Positions 28,792 to 40,262 of a DNA stretch of 63,861 bases are shown piece by piece. A program made the translations under genes and the position numbers. The stretch lies in assembly GCA_963834365.1 (NCBI GenBank), contig CAWIBS010000001.1:1-63861 (forward strand), read 5' to 3'. The notes below the pieces were generated by a model. That model searched no databases. It saw only the letters and a program-made list of their open reading frames with translations, and was not told the DNA's origin. The stretch's first letter is position 1. Every line of letters begins with the position of its first letter. The DNA comes from CAWJAP01 sp963834365. Its GTDB lineage: Bacteria; Acidobacteriota; Vicinamibacteria; Vicinamibacterales; Vicinamibacteraceae.

Positions 28792-29119
28792 GGCACTGCT
28801 CGGGGCGTCACGTTCATGGTGGACACAGCTTACGCAGCGACGTCGGCTGATCGGAAGAGAGGGCGACGCACGATCTGCTTGTGGTCGAGCGCACGTTCGA
28901 CCGTGCGTTACCACATGGATCTGTGAGGGAACGGAGGGGACGGAGGGAACGGTTTTAACACAGAGCAACGGAGAAACGGAGACGAACAGAGAAAATCCAA
29001 ATCCGAAACCCCAAAGCCATACAAATACAAATAGAAATAGGAATCAGGCTCTTCTCCGTTCGCCTCCGTTTCTCCGTTTCTCTGTGTTAAAACCGTTCCC
29101 TCCGTCCCCTCCGTTCCCT
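28792..29119. repeat. gene-free stretch with inverted-arm repeat element, copy 1
   Basis: From 28926 to 29119 two long inverted arms face each other. The left begins AGGGAACGGAGGGGACGGAG and the right ends with its complement. Inner parts are AACACAGAG...GAGAAACGGAG and CTCCGTTTCTCCGTTTCTC. The core is A-rich (CATACAAATACAAATAG), unlike the surrounding GC-rich DNA. The arms end one base before the stop codon of the NarL-type regulator. 28792-28925 shows nothing else. Confidence 0.85.
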
Positions 29120-29773
29120 CTAGAGCTCGTTTCGATGCTGGAGGGCGAACTTCAGGACGGCGTTGTGGCCCTGGAGGCCAAGTTTCTGGGCGATGCTCAC
29201 CCGGTGGTTCTCGACGGTCCGGTAGTGCACGAACAGCCGCTCGGCGATTTCCTTGCTCGAGTGCCCGCCGGCGACGAGCTGGAGGATCCGGCGCTCGGTC
29301 GGGGTGAGCGCGCCAAGACCGGGCAGACGCTCGGAGAAGGCCCTCCCGCGGGCGCGGTGGCCGACGAGCAGCGCCGCCAGCGAAGGCGTCACATAGTACT
29401 GCCCGGCCGCGACGGCCTTGATGCCCTCGACGATGGCTGTGAGCGCGCTCTCCTTCAGGATGTAGCCGCGAGCACCGAGCTCCATCGCTTCGGTGAACAG
29501 TTCTTCGCTGGCGTGCAGGGTCAGGAAGATGATCGCCGGCGCGAGCTGGCGCCTCTCCAGCTCGCGGACGACGCCGAACCCGTCGAGCTTCGGCATGTCG
29601 ATGTCGAGGACGACGACGTCGGGCCGATGCGCCACGATCTGCTCCAGCGCCGCTTCGCCATCGTCGGCTTCGCCGATGACGCGCAGCCGCGGATCGGCTT
29701 CGATCACCTGCCTGAGACCCTTGCGCAGGACCGGGTGATCGTCGGCGATGAGGATGCGCACGTCAGCGGACAT
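29120..29773 (-). CDS. NarL/FixJ-family response regulator
   Basis: A 217-residue two-domain regulator. Receiver: ILIADDHPVLRKGL, phosphoacceptor in VVVLDIDMPKLDG, Lys in GYILKES. LuxR-type helix-turn-helix at ~155-217: ALTPTERRILQLVAGGHSSKEIAERLFVHYRTVENHRVSI, of which SSKEIAERL and TVENHR are the diagnostic parts. It lies directly after the propeller histidine kinase; a GTG at 29782 overlaps the kinase stop (GTGA) and an ATG lies at 29773. It is the obvious cognate partner of that kinase. Confidence 0.93.
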   Translation of the reverse strand: MSADVRILIADDHPVLRKGLRQVIEADPRLRVIGEADDGEAALEQIVAHRPDVVVLDIDMPKLDGFGVVRELERRQLAPAIIFLTLHASEELFTEAMELGARGYILKESALTAIVEGIKAVAAGQYYVTPSLAALLVGHRARGRAFSERLPGLGALTPTERRILQLVAGGHSSKEIAERLFVHYRTVENHRVSIAQKLGLQGHNAVLKFALQHRNEL

Positions 29774-29778
29774 CTCGC

Positions 29779-32765
29779 TCACACCCGGTCGAACGTGACG
29801 TTGATCGTCGTGCCTTGGCCGGGCGCCGAGTGGACGTCCGTCCGGCCGCCGAGCAGGGTGACGCGTTCGGCAATGCCGATCAGGCCGAATCCGTCGCTGC
29901 GAGCCGGACCGGCGCCGTTTCCCGCCGGTACGAACCCCCGGCCGTTGTCTTCGATCGTGATCTGGACCCGCGAGCCGGATCGCCGGACCGTAAGGCTGGC
30001 TCGCGTGGCCCCCGAGTGCTTGAGCACGTTGTTCAGGCTTTCCTGCACGACGCGATAGACATTGACCTCCTCGTCCTTGGCAAACACGCCGTCCATCGCG
30101 TCGACCTCGGCCTTCAGCGCGATCGTCGACGCGGCCGAGGCCTTCCTCACCAGGCCGGCGAGCGCTTTGGTCAATCCGAGGCGATCCAGCTCGTGCGGCC
30201 GCAGGTTCTGCGCGATCTCCCGCACTTCGCCGATGGCCTGGTGCGCCTCGGTGGCGATCTCGTCGACCCGGCCGCGACACCCGTCGGCGTCGCGGCGTTC
30301 GCGGCGCTGGCGAGCACCGCCAGGTTCTTGATGACGACCAGCCGTTGACCGAGGCTGTCGTGCAGCTCCGCCGCGATGCGCTTGCGCTCGGCTTCCTGCG
30401 AGGCGATCAGCTGGTGTGTGAACGCCTGCTGGGCGGCGTGCGCCCGCTTCAACCGCACTTCCCGCCGCTTCCACGTGACGACGGCCACAGTGACCGTCGC
30501 CGCTCCCGCGAGCGTCAGGAACCACCAGGTGCGATAGAAGGGCGGAAGCACCACGATCCGCAGGGCTCGACCCTTTGGTGTTCCACACGCCGTCGCTGTT
30601 GGCCGCGATGACCGTGAAGGTGTAGCTGCCCGGCGGCACGTGCGAGTAATAGGCGGTCCGCCGCGTCCGCGCATCGATCCAGTCGTCCTCGAGGCCGGTC
30701 AATCGGTACTTGAACCGGACGTGCTCCGGATTGTTGAAGCCGAGGCTCGTGTACCCGATCTCGAACGTTCCGCGGCCCGGCGCGATGCGCAGCGGACGGT
30801 CGAACGGCACCGGCACGACCGGCTCGCGGTCGAGCAGGAACGATTCGATGACGACGGGAGGCGGTCGCGGATTGATGGATACCACGCGGGGTCGATCACC
30901 GCGACGCCGTCCTGGGTCGGGAACCAGAGCGTGCCGTCGCGGGCCTCGATGCCGGCGGGCCAGAGCCCGCCGTTGCACTCGACGTTGAGCATGCCGTCGC
31001 CCCTGCCGTAGCGCGATGGACGAGATCTCCCGGCGGCGCCCGGCGGCGAACTCGTTGAGCTCCTGCTTGCGCACGCGCGAGATGCCGCGATTGCTGCTCA
31101 TCCAGAGGTTGCCGCGCCCGTCTTCGAGGATCCGGAAGACCCCGTCGTTGAACAGGCCGACGCGCGTGGTGTAGTGCGTGAACCGGCCATTCTCCAGGCG
31201 CACCAGGCCGCTGTCGTAGGTGCCGATCCAGAGGACGCCGTCGTCGTCTTCGTGCACGGCTCGCACGATGCTGCTCGGCAGACCCTCGTCCTCGGTCCAG
31301 CGCGTGAGCCGGCCGTCCTGCCACCGTGTGAGCCCGCCGGGGCCGCCGATCCACATGCGACCCGGCGGTCCTGGATTCGACAATCACCCGCACGTCGTTG
31401 GCCGCGAGGCCGTCGCGCGTCGTGAGCAGCGTCGATGCGCCGTTCTGGTGGCGCACGACGCCGTACTGCGTCCCAAACCAGATCGTGCCGGCCGCGTCCT
31501 GATGGATCGCCTTGACCACCGCGCCCGGGGGAACGAGGTTGGCCTCGACGGCCGCGAACCGGCCGTTCCGGAACGTCTGCAAGCCACCCGCGTTGGTCGC
31601 GATCCACAATCGCCCGTCTCTGTCCTCGTGGAGGGCCGTCAGGCCAGCAGGAGCCAGACCATCCTTGACGGTGTAGTTCGTGAACGTCCCATCCTGGAAC
31701 CGGCTCAGCCCGCCGGACCACGCTCCGATCCAGATGGCGCCGCTGACGGTCCTGGATGATGGGGTAGACGTTGCGCGCCACGAGCCCGTGGGCCTCCGAA
31801 TAGGTGGTGACGACTTCCTTCCGGACGCGGTACAGGCCGGCGCCGTCGGTTCCCAGCCAGAGGTTGCCATCGCGATCCTCGCGCATCGCGGTGAAGGCCA
31901 CCGTCTGGCGGCGAGCGGATGATGCGAGCGTCAGGGAGCGGTGCAGCACGGGACTCAGATCGATCGGCCACGATCGTCCGGATGGCACGCGCCACGTCAT
32001 GTGCAACGCTGGCTCGCCCGCCGTGGCACGCATGCCGGGACGGATGGCCCTCCAGGCCCGGAAACCGTCATGCATGTGCGTCCCGACGTGAGCCGTCCGC
32101 CCGTCTGCCGTCGCGGTCCAGAGCGTGCCGTCCTGTTCTTCGCCGAGGATAGACCGCGTCGCCGAGCACGGCTTGCGGCACGGATGCAGCTCGAAGGTGC
32201 CGCCGACGAAGCGGCGCAATCCCTCCGGCGCCACCGCCCAGAAGCCGCCGCGCTCGCTCCACGTCATGATGCCGTAGCCCCTCGACACCTTCGGTCCGGC
32301 CACTTCGAGGAACCGCTCGCGCGACGCATCCCAGCGGAGAATCTTCTCTCCCGACAGCACCCACAGATTCCCGGCCTCGTCGCCGGTGAATCCCCAGAGG
32401 ATGCTCGCCGGCAGACCGTGCGCCGACGTGTAGGTCACGAAACCGTTGGGCGTGTATCGCGTGACGCTCCCGCCCTCCGAGCCCAGCCACAGGTCGCCCC
32501 GCCGATCCGCGTACAGCGTCGTGAAGCGGTTGGTGAGGATGCCCGGAGTGCTGGCCTTGTTGAAGACCGTGAACCGCACGCCATCGAAGCGCGCGAGGCC
32601 GTCCAGCGTGGCGATCCAGAGGAAGCCGTCGCTGGTCTGGTGAATGCCCGTGATGATGTTCTGCGGCAGCCCGGCGTCTGCCGTCCACGATTCGAACCCG
32701 TACTGCGCCCGGGCCGGCGTGGCCTGGCTGAGGATCGCCAGCAGCGAGATCGCCACCAAGAGCAT
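29779..32765 (-). CDS. propeller-type sensor histidine kinase (about six frame changes)
   Basis: About 995 residues. A signal/anchor (LLVAISLLAILSQATPARA) leads into a periplasmic sensor made of two-component-regulator propeller repeats; blades recur as GxLPxxI...EDxxGxLWIGT with ITGIHQTSDGFLWIATLDGL as the first. Then comes a Y_Y_Y domain (YRLTGLEDDWIDARTRRTAYYSHVPPGSYTF), one membrane helix (TWWFLTLAGAATVTVAVVTW), HisKA_3 with ERKRIAAELHDSLGQRL, and a HATPase with DNGRGF and GLIGIAERV. Frame changes occur near 31745, 31365, 31010, 30885, 30565 and 30280, mostly surplus bases. An upstream ATG at 32870 exists but lies in the 11-bp repeats. Output goes to the adjacent NarL regulator. Confidence 0.87.
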
Positions 32766-32859
32766 GGCTGTGTCGGCTCGGCAGGATGCCCGGCGCCCAG
32801 CCGATTGCTGATCGGAGACCGCAGCGGTACCGGATTGTAACCCGCCCACGGCACGCGGA

Positions 32860-32903
32860 TTGCTCGGCATTTGCTCGGCGTTTGCTCGGCCTTTCCTCGG
32901 GAC
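32860..32903. promoter_or_regulatory. 11-bp direct repeat array in the kinase/protease divergent promoter region
   Basis: Four consecutive 11-bp units, TTGCTCGGCAT, TTGCTCGGCGT, TTGCTCGGCCT and TTCCTCGGGAC. The period equals about one helical turn, so a protein could contact the same DNA face four times. The array lies between the leftward kinase and the rightward protease, and is a candidate operator for either. It overlaps the longer possible start of the kinase, which argues for the shorter start. Confidence 0.55.
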
Positions 32904-33005
32904 GCCGACGCGGGCGGCACGCTAGGGTTGCCCGCATCCACGAAGGACGTCCGCGCCGCGAGTGTTTCGGCGGTTGCAGAACGCGGAATCCGAAGGAGCT
33001 TCACC

Positions 33006-36000
33006 GTGTCCATTCGATCTCGCCGCGTCCGCCGTGGCCTCGCGGCCGGCAGCGTCGTCGTCGTGCTGATGACGGTTGGTCTGCGCTTCCCGGTGCTGGC
33101 GCAGCCGGCGCCGCAGCCGGGCGCTCAGGGCAAGGCGCGTGATCTGACGGCCAACTTCGACATCCGGAGTTGCGCGCCGCGCTGCGCACCGCAGCTCCTC
33201 CAGCGACTCGGCCGTTCGCAGCCGGACGACGGCCAGACGAAGCGGCGACTGGCCGACGAGGCCCTGGCGGCGCTGAGGCGCGACCTGCCGGCCGGCGGCC
33301 GCCACCCTCTCGCCGTTCACCGGCGGCGCCGAGCTGGTGCGCAACCCGCGCGGCGCCCTGACGCCGCCCGCTCCGGGCACGGCGAGCGCCGCCATCGTCA
33401 GCGGGTTTCTCGAGACGCACGCCGCGCTCTATGGGCTGGCGCCCGCGGACCTCGCCACGCTCCAGTTTCGCGGTGAGAGCGTGACGCGGAGCAACGGGCT
33501 GCGCATGCTGCGCGCCGAGCAGGCGATCGACGGCATTCCGGTCTTCCAGAGCGATTCGCGGTTCATCCTCGATCGCGACGGACGGCTGATCCGCACGACC
33601 GGGCGGCTGGTGTCGCGAGCCGGGGCCGCCGGCGCCGACCCGGCCTCGGCGATCCCGGCATCCGCGGCGTTCGTGAGCGCGATGCAGTCGGTCGGGATTG
33701 CGGTATCGGCCAACGACGTCAGCATCGGTGAACAGGGTGGAAAACTCAGCTTCGTGTCGCCAACCCCCAGATCAGCGACGCCGTGTCCTCGCGGCTGGTG
33801 TACTTCGCGCTCGCGCCGGGTGTGCTCGTGCTCGCGTACGAGCAGATGACCTACACCGACGGCCCCGGCGACTACCTCACCGTCGTCGACGCGACCACGG
33901 GCACGCTGCTCTGGCGCAAGAACATCCGCAACTACCAGTCGTCGACGCAGCAGGCGCGCTTCAGCGTCTACGTGCAGGCCGACGGCGTCACGCCGGCCGA
34001 CAGCCCGGCGCCGCAGTCGCCGACGACGCCGTCACCCCCGGCGCGGGCACGCAGTACCCCGCGATCGCCCGCACGATCGTCAACATGCTGTCGGCCCAGG
34101 ACATCATCGCCAGCCCGAACGGCTGGATCCCGCGACGGCGGCACGACCACGACCGGCAACAACGTGGACGCCTGCCTCGATCGCGTCAGCTGGCGCCGGC
34201 AAGCCAACGTCTGCGACACCGGCAGCGCTCGACGACAACGGCCGGCCGATCGGCAACCCCGACGCGTCCGGCAACAATCGCGACTTTCTCGGGAACGCCG
34301 CACGCGACTTCGACTACACGCCGCCGCCGCACGGCGGCAACCCGGACGCCGGCGACGACGCCGACCGGCACCGGCGCCGGCGCAGGACGCGTTCCGGCGC
34401 GGCGCCGTGACGCAGCTCTTCTACGTCACGAACTGGTACCACGACCACCTCTTCCACCTCGGGTTCGACGAGGCGGCCGGCAATTTCCAGACGATCAACT
34501 TCAGCGGCCTGGGCGCTCGGCGGCGACGCCGTGCTGGCCGACGCGCAGGACGCGTCAGGGACCAACAACGCCAACTTCTCGACGCCGCCCGACGGCATGC
34601 CCGGGCGCATGCAGATGTTTCGCTTCACCGGTCCGACGATCGACCGCGACGGCGGCCTCGACACCGAGATCGTCATCCACGAGCTGACGCACGGCCTGTC
34701 GAACCGCCTGGTCGGCAACGCCGCCGGGCTGATCTGGAACGTCGCCGGCGGCATGGGCGAGGGCTGGAGCGACTTCTACGCGCTCTCGCTGCTGAACAAC
34801 ACGCAGACCGACGACCCGAACGGCGCACTACGCCTCCGGCGCCTACGCGACCTACCGCATCGCCGGCCTCAACTACACCGACAACTACACCTACGGCATC
34901 CGCCGCTTCCCGTACTCCACCGACAACACCGTCAACCCGCTCACCTGGGCGGACGTGGACGACGTCACGGCCAACTACGCGGCGGCATTCCGATCAGTCC
35001 GCTGGGCTTCAAGCAGGCGGCGCGTTCGAGGTCCACAACGTCGGCGAGATCTGGGCGCTGACCCTGTGGGAGGTCCGCAGCCGCATCATCGCCGATCCGG
35101 CCGGCGCCAACGGCAACGTGCCGGCCGGCAACCAGACGATGCTGCAGCTCGTGACCGACGCGCTCAAGCTGACGCCGAACGATCCCAGCTTCATCGACGC
35201 GCGCGACGCGCTCCTCGACGCCGACTGCGCGACCAATGCCTGCGCCAACGAGCGCTCGATCTGGGAGGGCTTCGCCGACCGCGGCCTGGGCTACGGTGCG
35301 GTCGCGCCGCTCGGCGTCGCGGGCTTCAGCGATTTCGCCGGACACATGAGCATCGAGGCTTCGTCGGAGATGCCCGAGCTCGACGTGTCGGCCATCACCG
35401 TCGACGACACCCTCGGCAACAACAACGGCGCCATCGATCCCGGCGAGCCCGTTCGCCTGACCGTGCAGCTCCGGAACCCGTGGCGCGGGACGCTCGCTCG
35501 GCGTGCCCAGCGCCACCGCGACGCTCACGAGCACCACGCCGGGGATCACGATCCTCGACGGCTCGTCCGCCTACCCGGCGATCCCGGCCGGCGGCACGGC
35601 GTCGGGCGACACGTTCCTCCTCAGGGCGGGTCCCGGCCTCGCGTGCGGTCAGTCGATCGCCCTGACGCTTCCAGATCACGAGCGCGCTCGGGACCACGTC
35701 GACGAGCGTCACGCAGGCGGGTGGGGTTGGCGTCGGGCACGGCCGCTCCCGTGACGTTCACGAGAACGCACAGTCCTGGACTGGGCATTCCCGACGACAG
35801 GCTCACCGGCGTCTCCAGCACGCTCTCGGTGGCCGACGACCTCGAGATTGCCGACCTGGATTTTCGCGTCGACAACCTCCAGCACACGTTCGTCGGTGAC
35901 GTGACCGTGCTGCTGCGGGCGCCGAACGGCTACGGCGCCGATCTGATCTGGCTGACCGGGGCGTCCTCGAGCGGTGGCGGAGAGCGGCAACAACTTCGTG

Positions 36001-38694
36001 AACACGGTGATCGACGACGCGGCCGCAGGGCGATCTGCTGCGCGTGCGCCGGCAAGCCAGGCCCCGTACACCGGCAGCTGGAGGCCCGCGTTCAATTCCC
36101 CGTCGCTTGGGCGCGTGCGGTAGGGTCGCCGGCGGACCCGATCGGACAGTTGTCGCGGCTGAACGGTCTCAGTACCAGGGGCGACTGGACCGTCCTGGTG
36201 GCTGACGGCTTTGCTGCCGACACGGGGACGCTCAACGGCTGGTCCCTCATCGTCACGCCGCGTGCGTTCACGTGCTCGGCGTTCACCGACATCACACCAC
36301 CGACGACGACCGTCTCGCTCACCCCGCCGGCGCCAAACGGCGGCGCGGGCTGGTACGTATCGCCGGTCACGGTCGCCGTGTCGGCCGACGACGGTCCTGG
36401 GGGAACGGTTGCCGAGACGCGCTGCGTCCTCGATCCGGCGACGCCGCCGGCCGCGTTCGGCGATCTGCCGGCGGGCTGCGCGCTAGGCGGGTCCGGTGTA
36501 CGCCGTCAGCGCCCAGGGTCAGCACGCCGTCTATGCCGCGAGCATCGATGCCGACGGCAATGCGGGCGTTCCAGTCAGCGCCACGTTCCGCATCGACACC
36601 TCGCCGCCAACCACTACCGTCATGCTCTCACCGGCGACGCCCGACGGGCAGGCGGGCTGGTATGTGTCGCCAGTCACCGTGACGCTCACCGCGACCGACG
36701 CGGTTGGAACGGTCGCCGACACGCGCTGCGCGCTCGACCCGGTGGTTCCGCCGGCGACGTTCGCCCAACTTCCGGCAGGCTGCTCGTTCGCAGGCGCCGG
36801 CGCTTCGGTCGGTACCGCGGGAGCACACACCCTGCATGCCGGGAGTCTCGATGCGGCCGGAAATGCCGGCACGCTGGTGAACGCCGCATTTCGTGTCGAC
36901 GCCACACCGCCCGTGCTCACGTGTCCGTCGACCCCGCCGCTCTTCCTGCTGAACCAGCCCGGGGCGGTCGTCACGGCCACGGTCACCGACGCAGCCTCGG
37001 GTCCGGCGTCGCCGACGGCCTCGGCGCCGGCCGATACGACCAGCCCCGGTTCGAGGACCGTCAGCCTCAGCGGATCCGACGTGGCGGGCAATGTCGCGTC
37101 GATCGAGTGTCCCTACACGGTCGGGACGCCGCCGACCGTCACGATTGTCGCCCCCACCGCCGACCCGACGCTGACGGCGAGCACGCTACTTCATCCCACT
37201 CGTGGGCACGGCCGCCGACGCTGCCACCCGGTGACGTGGACGAGCGATCGCGGAGGCAGCGGCACGGCTCGCGGCACCACACGTTGGATAATCCCGGTCG
37301 TCCCGCTCCAGCCGGGGGTGAATGTCATCACGGTGTCCGCGACCGACGCGAGCGGCGGGGTGGGCACGGATACGCTCACGGTGACCTTCGATACCGTGAC
37401 CCACCATCTGGCGGAGGGCAGCACCGGATCGTTCTTCTCGACCGAGGTCGCGCTCGCCAATCCCAACCTCGCCGCGGCCCGCGTCGCGCTGACGTTCGTG
37501 AAGCAGGACGGCTCGCATGTGGTGCGGGACCTGACGCTGGCGCCGACTTCGCGCCGCACGCTGCCGCTCCGCGACATCCCGGAGCTCGACGCGTCGGCGG
37601 TGTCGGCCACGCTGTCGTCGCTCGACATGCTCCCGGTCGCGGTCGAGCGGACGATGTTCTGGGATGCGACGGGCTACGGCGGGCACGGCGAAACGGCGGT
37701 CGGGCAGCCTCGCCTCACGTGGCTGTTCGCGGAAGGCTCGCAGGGCTTCTTCCACACCTACCTGCTGCTGCTGAACCCGAACGCGGAGGCCGCGACCGCG
37801 ACGCTGACGTTCCTGCCCGAAGGGGAGCCGACGGTGGTCCGCACATTCGACCTGCCGCCGGTGTCGCGTCTCATCGTCGACGCCAGCACCGTTCCCGAGC
37901 TCCTCGATCGCTCCTTCGGGACCGCCATCGCGGCGACGCGTCCGATCCTCGCCGAGCGGGCGATGTACTTCGGGAACACGCCGACGCGGCTCTTCGCCGG
38001 CGGCCATGCATCCACCGGTGCGCCGGATGCCTCGACGACCTGGCTGTTTGCCGAAGGCGCGACCGGCGCGTACTTCGACACCTATGTCCTGCTCGCCAAC
38101 CCGGGCGCGACGCCGGCGACGGTGACGCTGCGGTATCTGCTGGGCAACGGGACGACCATCACGCACGAGCGGACGGTCGCCCCGAACGCCCGGCTGACGG
38201 TGGACGTGGAGCAGCTCGGATCCGCAGCTGGCGAGCGCGGCGTTCTCGACCGAGGTCACCTCCGACGTGCCGATCGTCGCCGAGCGGTCGATGTACTGGG
38301 TCGGCGAGCCTGGGCCCTGGACCGAAGCCCACAACACGGTGGCGTCACCGCCCCGGCACGAAGTGGCTGCTGGCTGAAGGCCGGGAGGGCGGCGAGCGCG
38401 GGTTCCAGACCTACATCCTGCTCGCGAACCCGGCGTCGAGCGCCGCCAACGTCACCATCACCTACCTCAAGGCCGATGGGACGACGGTCGTGCGGACCCA
38501 TGTCGTGCCGGCGACGAGCCGACACAACGTCCACGTCCGCGAAGACGCGCCGGAGCTGGCGGAGGCCTCGTTCGGAGCGCTGGTCGAGGTGACCAACGGC
38601 GTCGGCATCGTCGTCGAGCGGTCGATGTACTGGAACTGCGGGCGGCGTCGTCTGGGCGGCGGGCACGAACAGCGCGGCCACGCGGATCCCGTGA
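33006..38694 (+). CDS. giant secreted M36 fungalysin-type metalloprotease with P-domain and C-terminal repeats (many frameshifts)
   Basis: About 1,890 residues in broken frames. The GTG start follows GAAGGAG, then a signal (GLAAGSVVVVLMTVGLRFPVLAQ). An FTP prodomain (GLRMLRAEQAIDGIPVFQSD) precedes the M36 catalytic domain: zinc motif HELTHGLSNRL near 34680 and third-ligand segment GMGEGWSDF near 34755. NWYHDHLFHLGFDEAAGNFQ is also typical. Next come a proprotein-convertase P-domain (VADDLEIADLDFRVDNLQHTFVGDV; LNGWSLIV), two TPPTTTV-type Ig-like modules, and four ~110-residue repeats starting (H/L)xxAEGxxGxFF and ending VERxMYW. At least fifteen frame changes interrupt it, yet every block stays conserved. 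The true stop is the TGA at 38692. It is predicted to be secreted and zinc dependent. Confidence 0.85.
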
Positions 38695-38863
38695 CGCCCG
38701 AAGCGAGGCCCACTGGTTGGTGAAGACCACATTCGGGTTCCGCTGTTCGCACGCCTGTTCGACCCGTCGAGAGCCTCGAAGGCTACGCACGTCGTTCCCG
38801 ATCTGCAACCCGAGACCATTACCGGAGTCTCCTTTACCGCACCTCTCCACTTGACTTAGAGTT

Positions 38864-38911
38864 ACGCGTGCGTCCAGCAACTGGGCACACGTCGGTTGTT
38901 GACGCACGCGT
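38864..38911. promoter_or_regulatory. strong imperfect palindrome upstream of the O-methyltransferase
   Basis: ACGCGTGCGTC at 38864 pairs perfectly with GACGCACGCGT at 38901, and the inner CAGCAAC/GTTGTT extends the stem. The loop is about 13 bases. It lies 57 bases before the ATG of the next gene and after a TTGACT element at 38851. It could be an operator or a leader hairpin. The rest of 38695-38967 shows nothing. Confidence 0.55.
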
Positions 38912-38967
38912 TCCTTCAAGTCGACGGCGCACTTCGTCACGCGAAGACGCCAAGGGTGGAGTCAGGG

Positions 38968-40262
38968 ATGCATCTCGCTAGCAGACTCAAGCTCGGTGCG
39001 GCTTCGCTGTTCGGTTTCAGTCCCAATGATGTTTACATTCTGAAGTCGATCACACATCGCGGCTGGATCGTGCGTGCCTTTCGGCCCGGTGCTTCGTCGA
39101 TCCCCGTGGCTCCTTATGTGTATGCCCCAATCTGTCCGGTCGAAGAAGCAGACATCATCCTCAGCGAACGGCTGATGGCAGCCTATCGTCACGCGACCAC
39201 CGTCCCGCACGCGCAAACACAGCTCAGCCCCCTGTGGCAGGACAACCTCTCGCACAAGCAGTCCATTCTCCGAAACAAGCTTGTCGGCGGCGACCCGCGC
39301 GATGTGGCGGAATTCTTGGCCACGGTATTCCGCAGCTCTGCCATGTACGGCATCGATTCGGGCGACCTCTACACCGGCCGCAACTGGCGCGTCCACTCGC
39401 TCAAGCTGCTCGACGATCTGGTCTCGCTCGCAGAGCAGCTGGACGTGACACGCACAGAATCTGGTCAAGCAACCATCGGGCATGCATTTCAACGAGATCT
39501 CGTCAGCCTCGTTGGTGCGATTGAAGAAGCGCTCGGCGCTTCGATCGCCTTCCCGGAGGTCGGTGGCCCCTATGGACTGCGCGTAGGGAATGCGCTGCTC
39601 ACGAGCACCACTCCGGAATACGTTTATGTAGCCTGGAAGATCAAACAGGCTCTTCTATCCAGTCCGCAACGCAGCAACGCGGCGGACTTCCTCGAGATCG
39701 GCGCGGGATTCGGTGGCACTGCACTTTTTCTCTTCCGTTTGCTGGAGGACCAGATTCGTCAGTACACGATCATCGATTTACCGGAGATGAACTGTCTACA
39801 GGGCTATTTCCTCGCGCAGGCGCTCGGACACGATCGAATCGCCCTGTGCCACGAGCCTGTCTCTCGCCATACGAATCATACGGGTGCTACCTACGGATGC
39901 GTTGGAACAGCTACCCCAACGTCGATGTCATCTTCAATGAAAATAGCCTTCCGGAAATTCCGCCGGATGTCGCGATGGGCTACGTCCGGTGGATCGCCAG
40001 TCACGTGCGCGGATTCTTCTACAGCTACAATCACGAATCGATCGTGCCGGGAGGCGAGTTCGCAGTGTGCACGGTTCCCGACCTCGTCCGATCCGTCGGT
40101 GGCTTGACCCGCGTTTCACGCAACCGATCGTGGGTCCGCCCGGGTTATGTAGCGGGTGACAGGGAGGAAACGGAGGGGACGGAGGAACGGTTTAAACACA
40201 GAGAAACAGAGAAACGGAGGCGAACGGAGAAATCAAATCCAAATCCATGCAGATGGAAATAG
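38968..40262 (+). CDS. putative sugar O-methyltransferase, C-terminus running into a repeat (frameshifted)
   Basis: Resembles the putative sugar O-methyltransferase family of polysaccharide clusters. SAM-binding motif I is FLEIGAGFGGTALF near residue 240, followed by YTIIDLPEMNCLQGYFLAQ. A later block, SYPNVDVIFNENSLPEIP, lies in another frame; the change is near 39860 and fits a lost base. The last ~40 residues (from about VAGDREETEGTEERF) are translated from the left arm of repeat copy 2, so the native C-terminus may end near RPGYV. ATG 38968 follows GGTGGAG. Codon and base composition is less GC-rich than the neighbours, which suggests transfer. No other glycan genes lie nearby. Confidence 0.78.

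Noticed and set aside
32765..32870. Longer kinase start at 32870
   Set aside because: It lies within the 11-bp repeat array and adds 35 polar residues before the signal peptide, so the ATG at 32765 is preferred, though not proven.
33783..38723. Single 1,646-codon frame as one protein
   Set aside because: It contains some true M36 blocks but also long nonsense stretches. The conserved blocks are spread over three frames, so the real gene needs frame corrections and ends at 38694.
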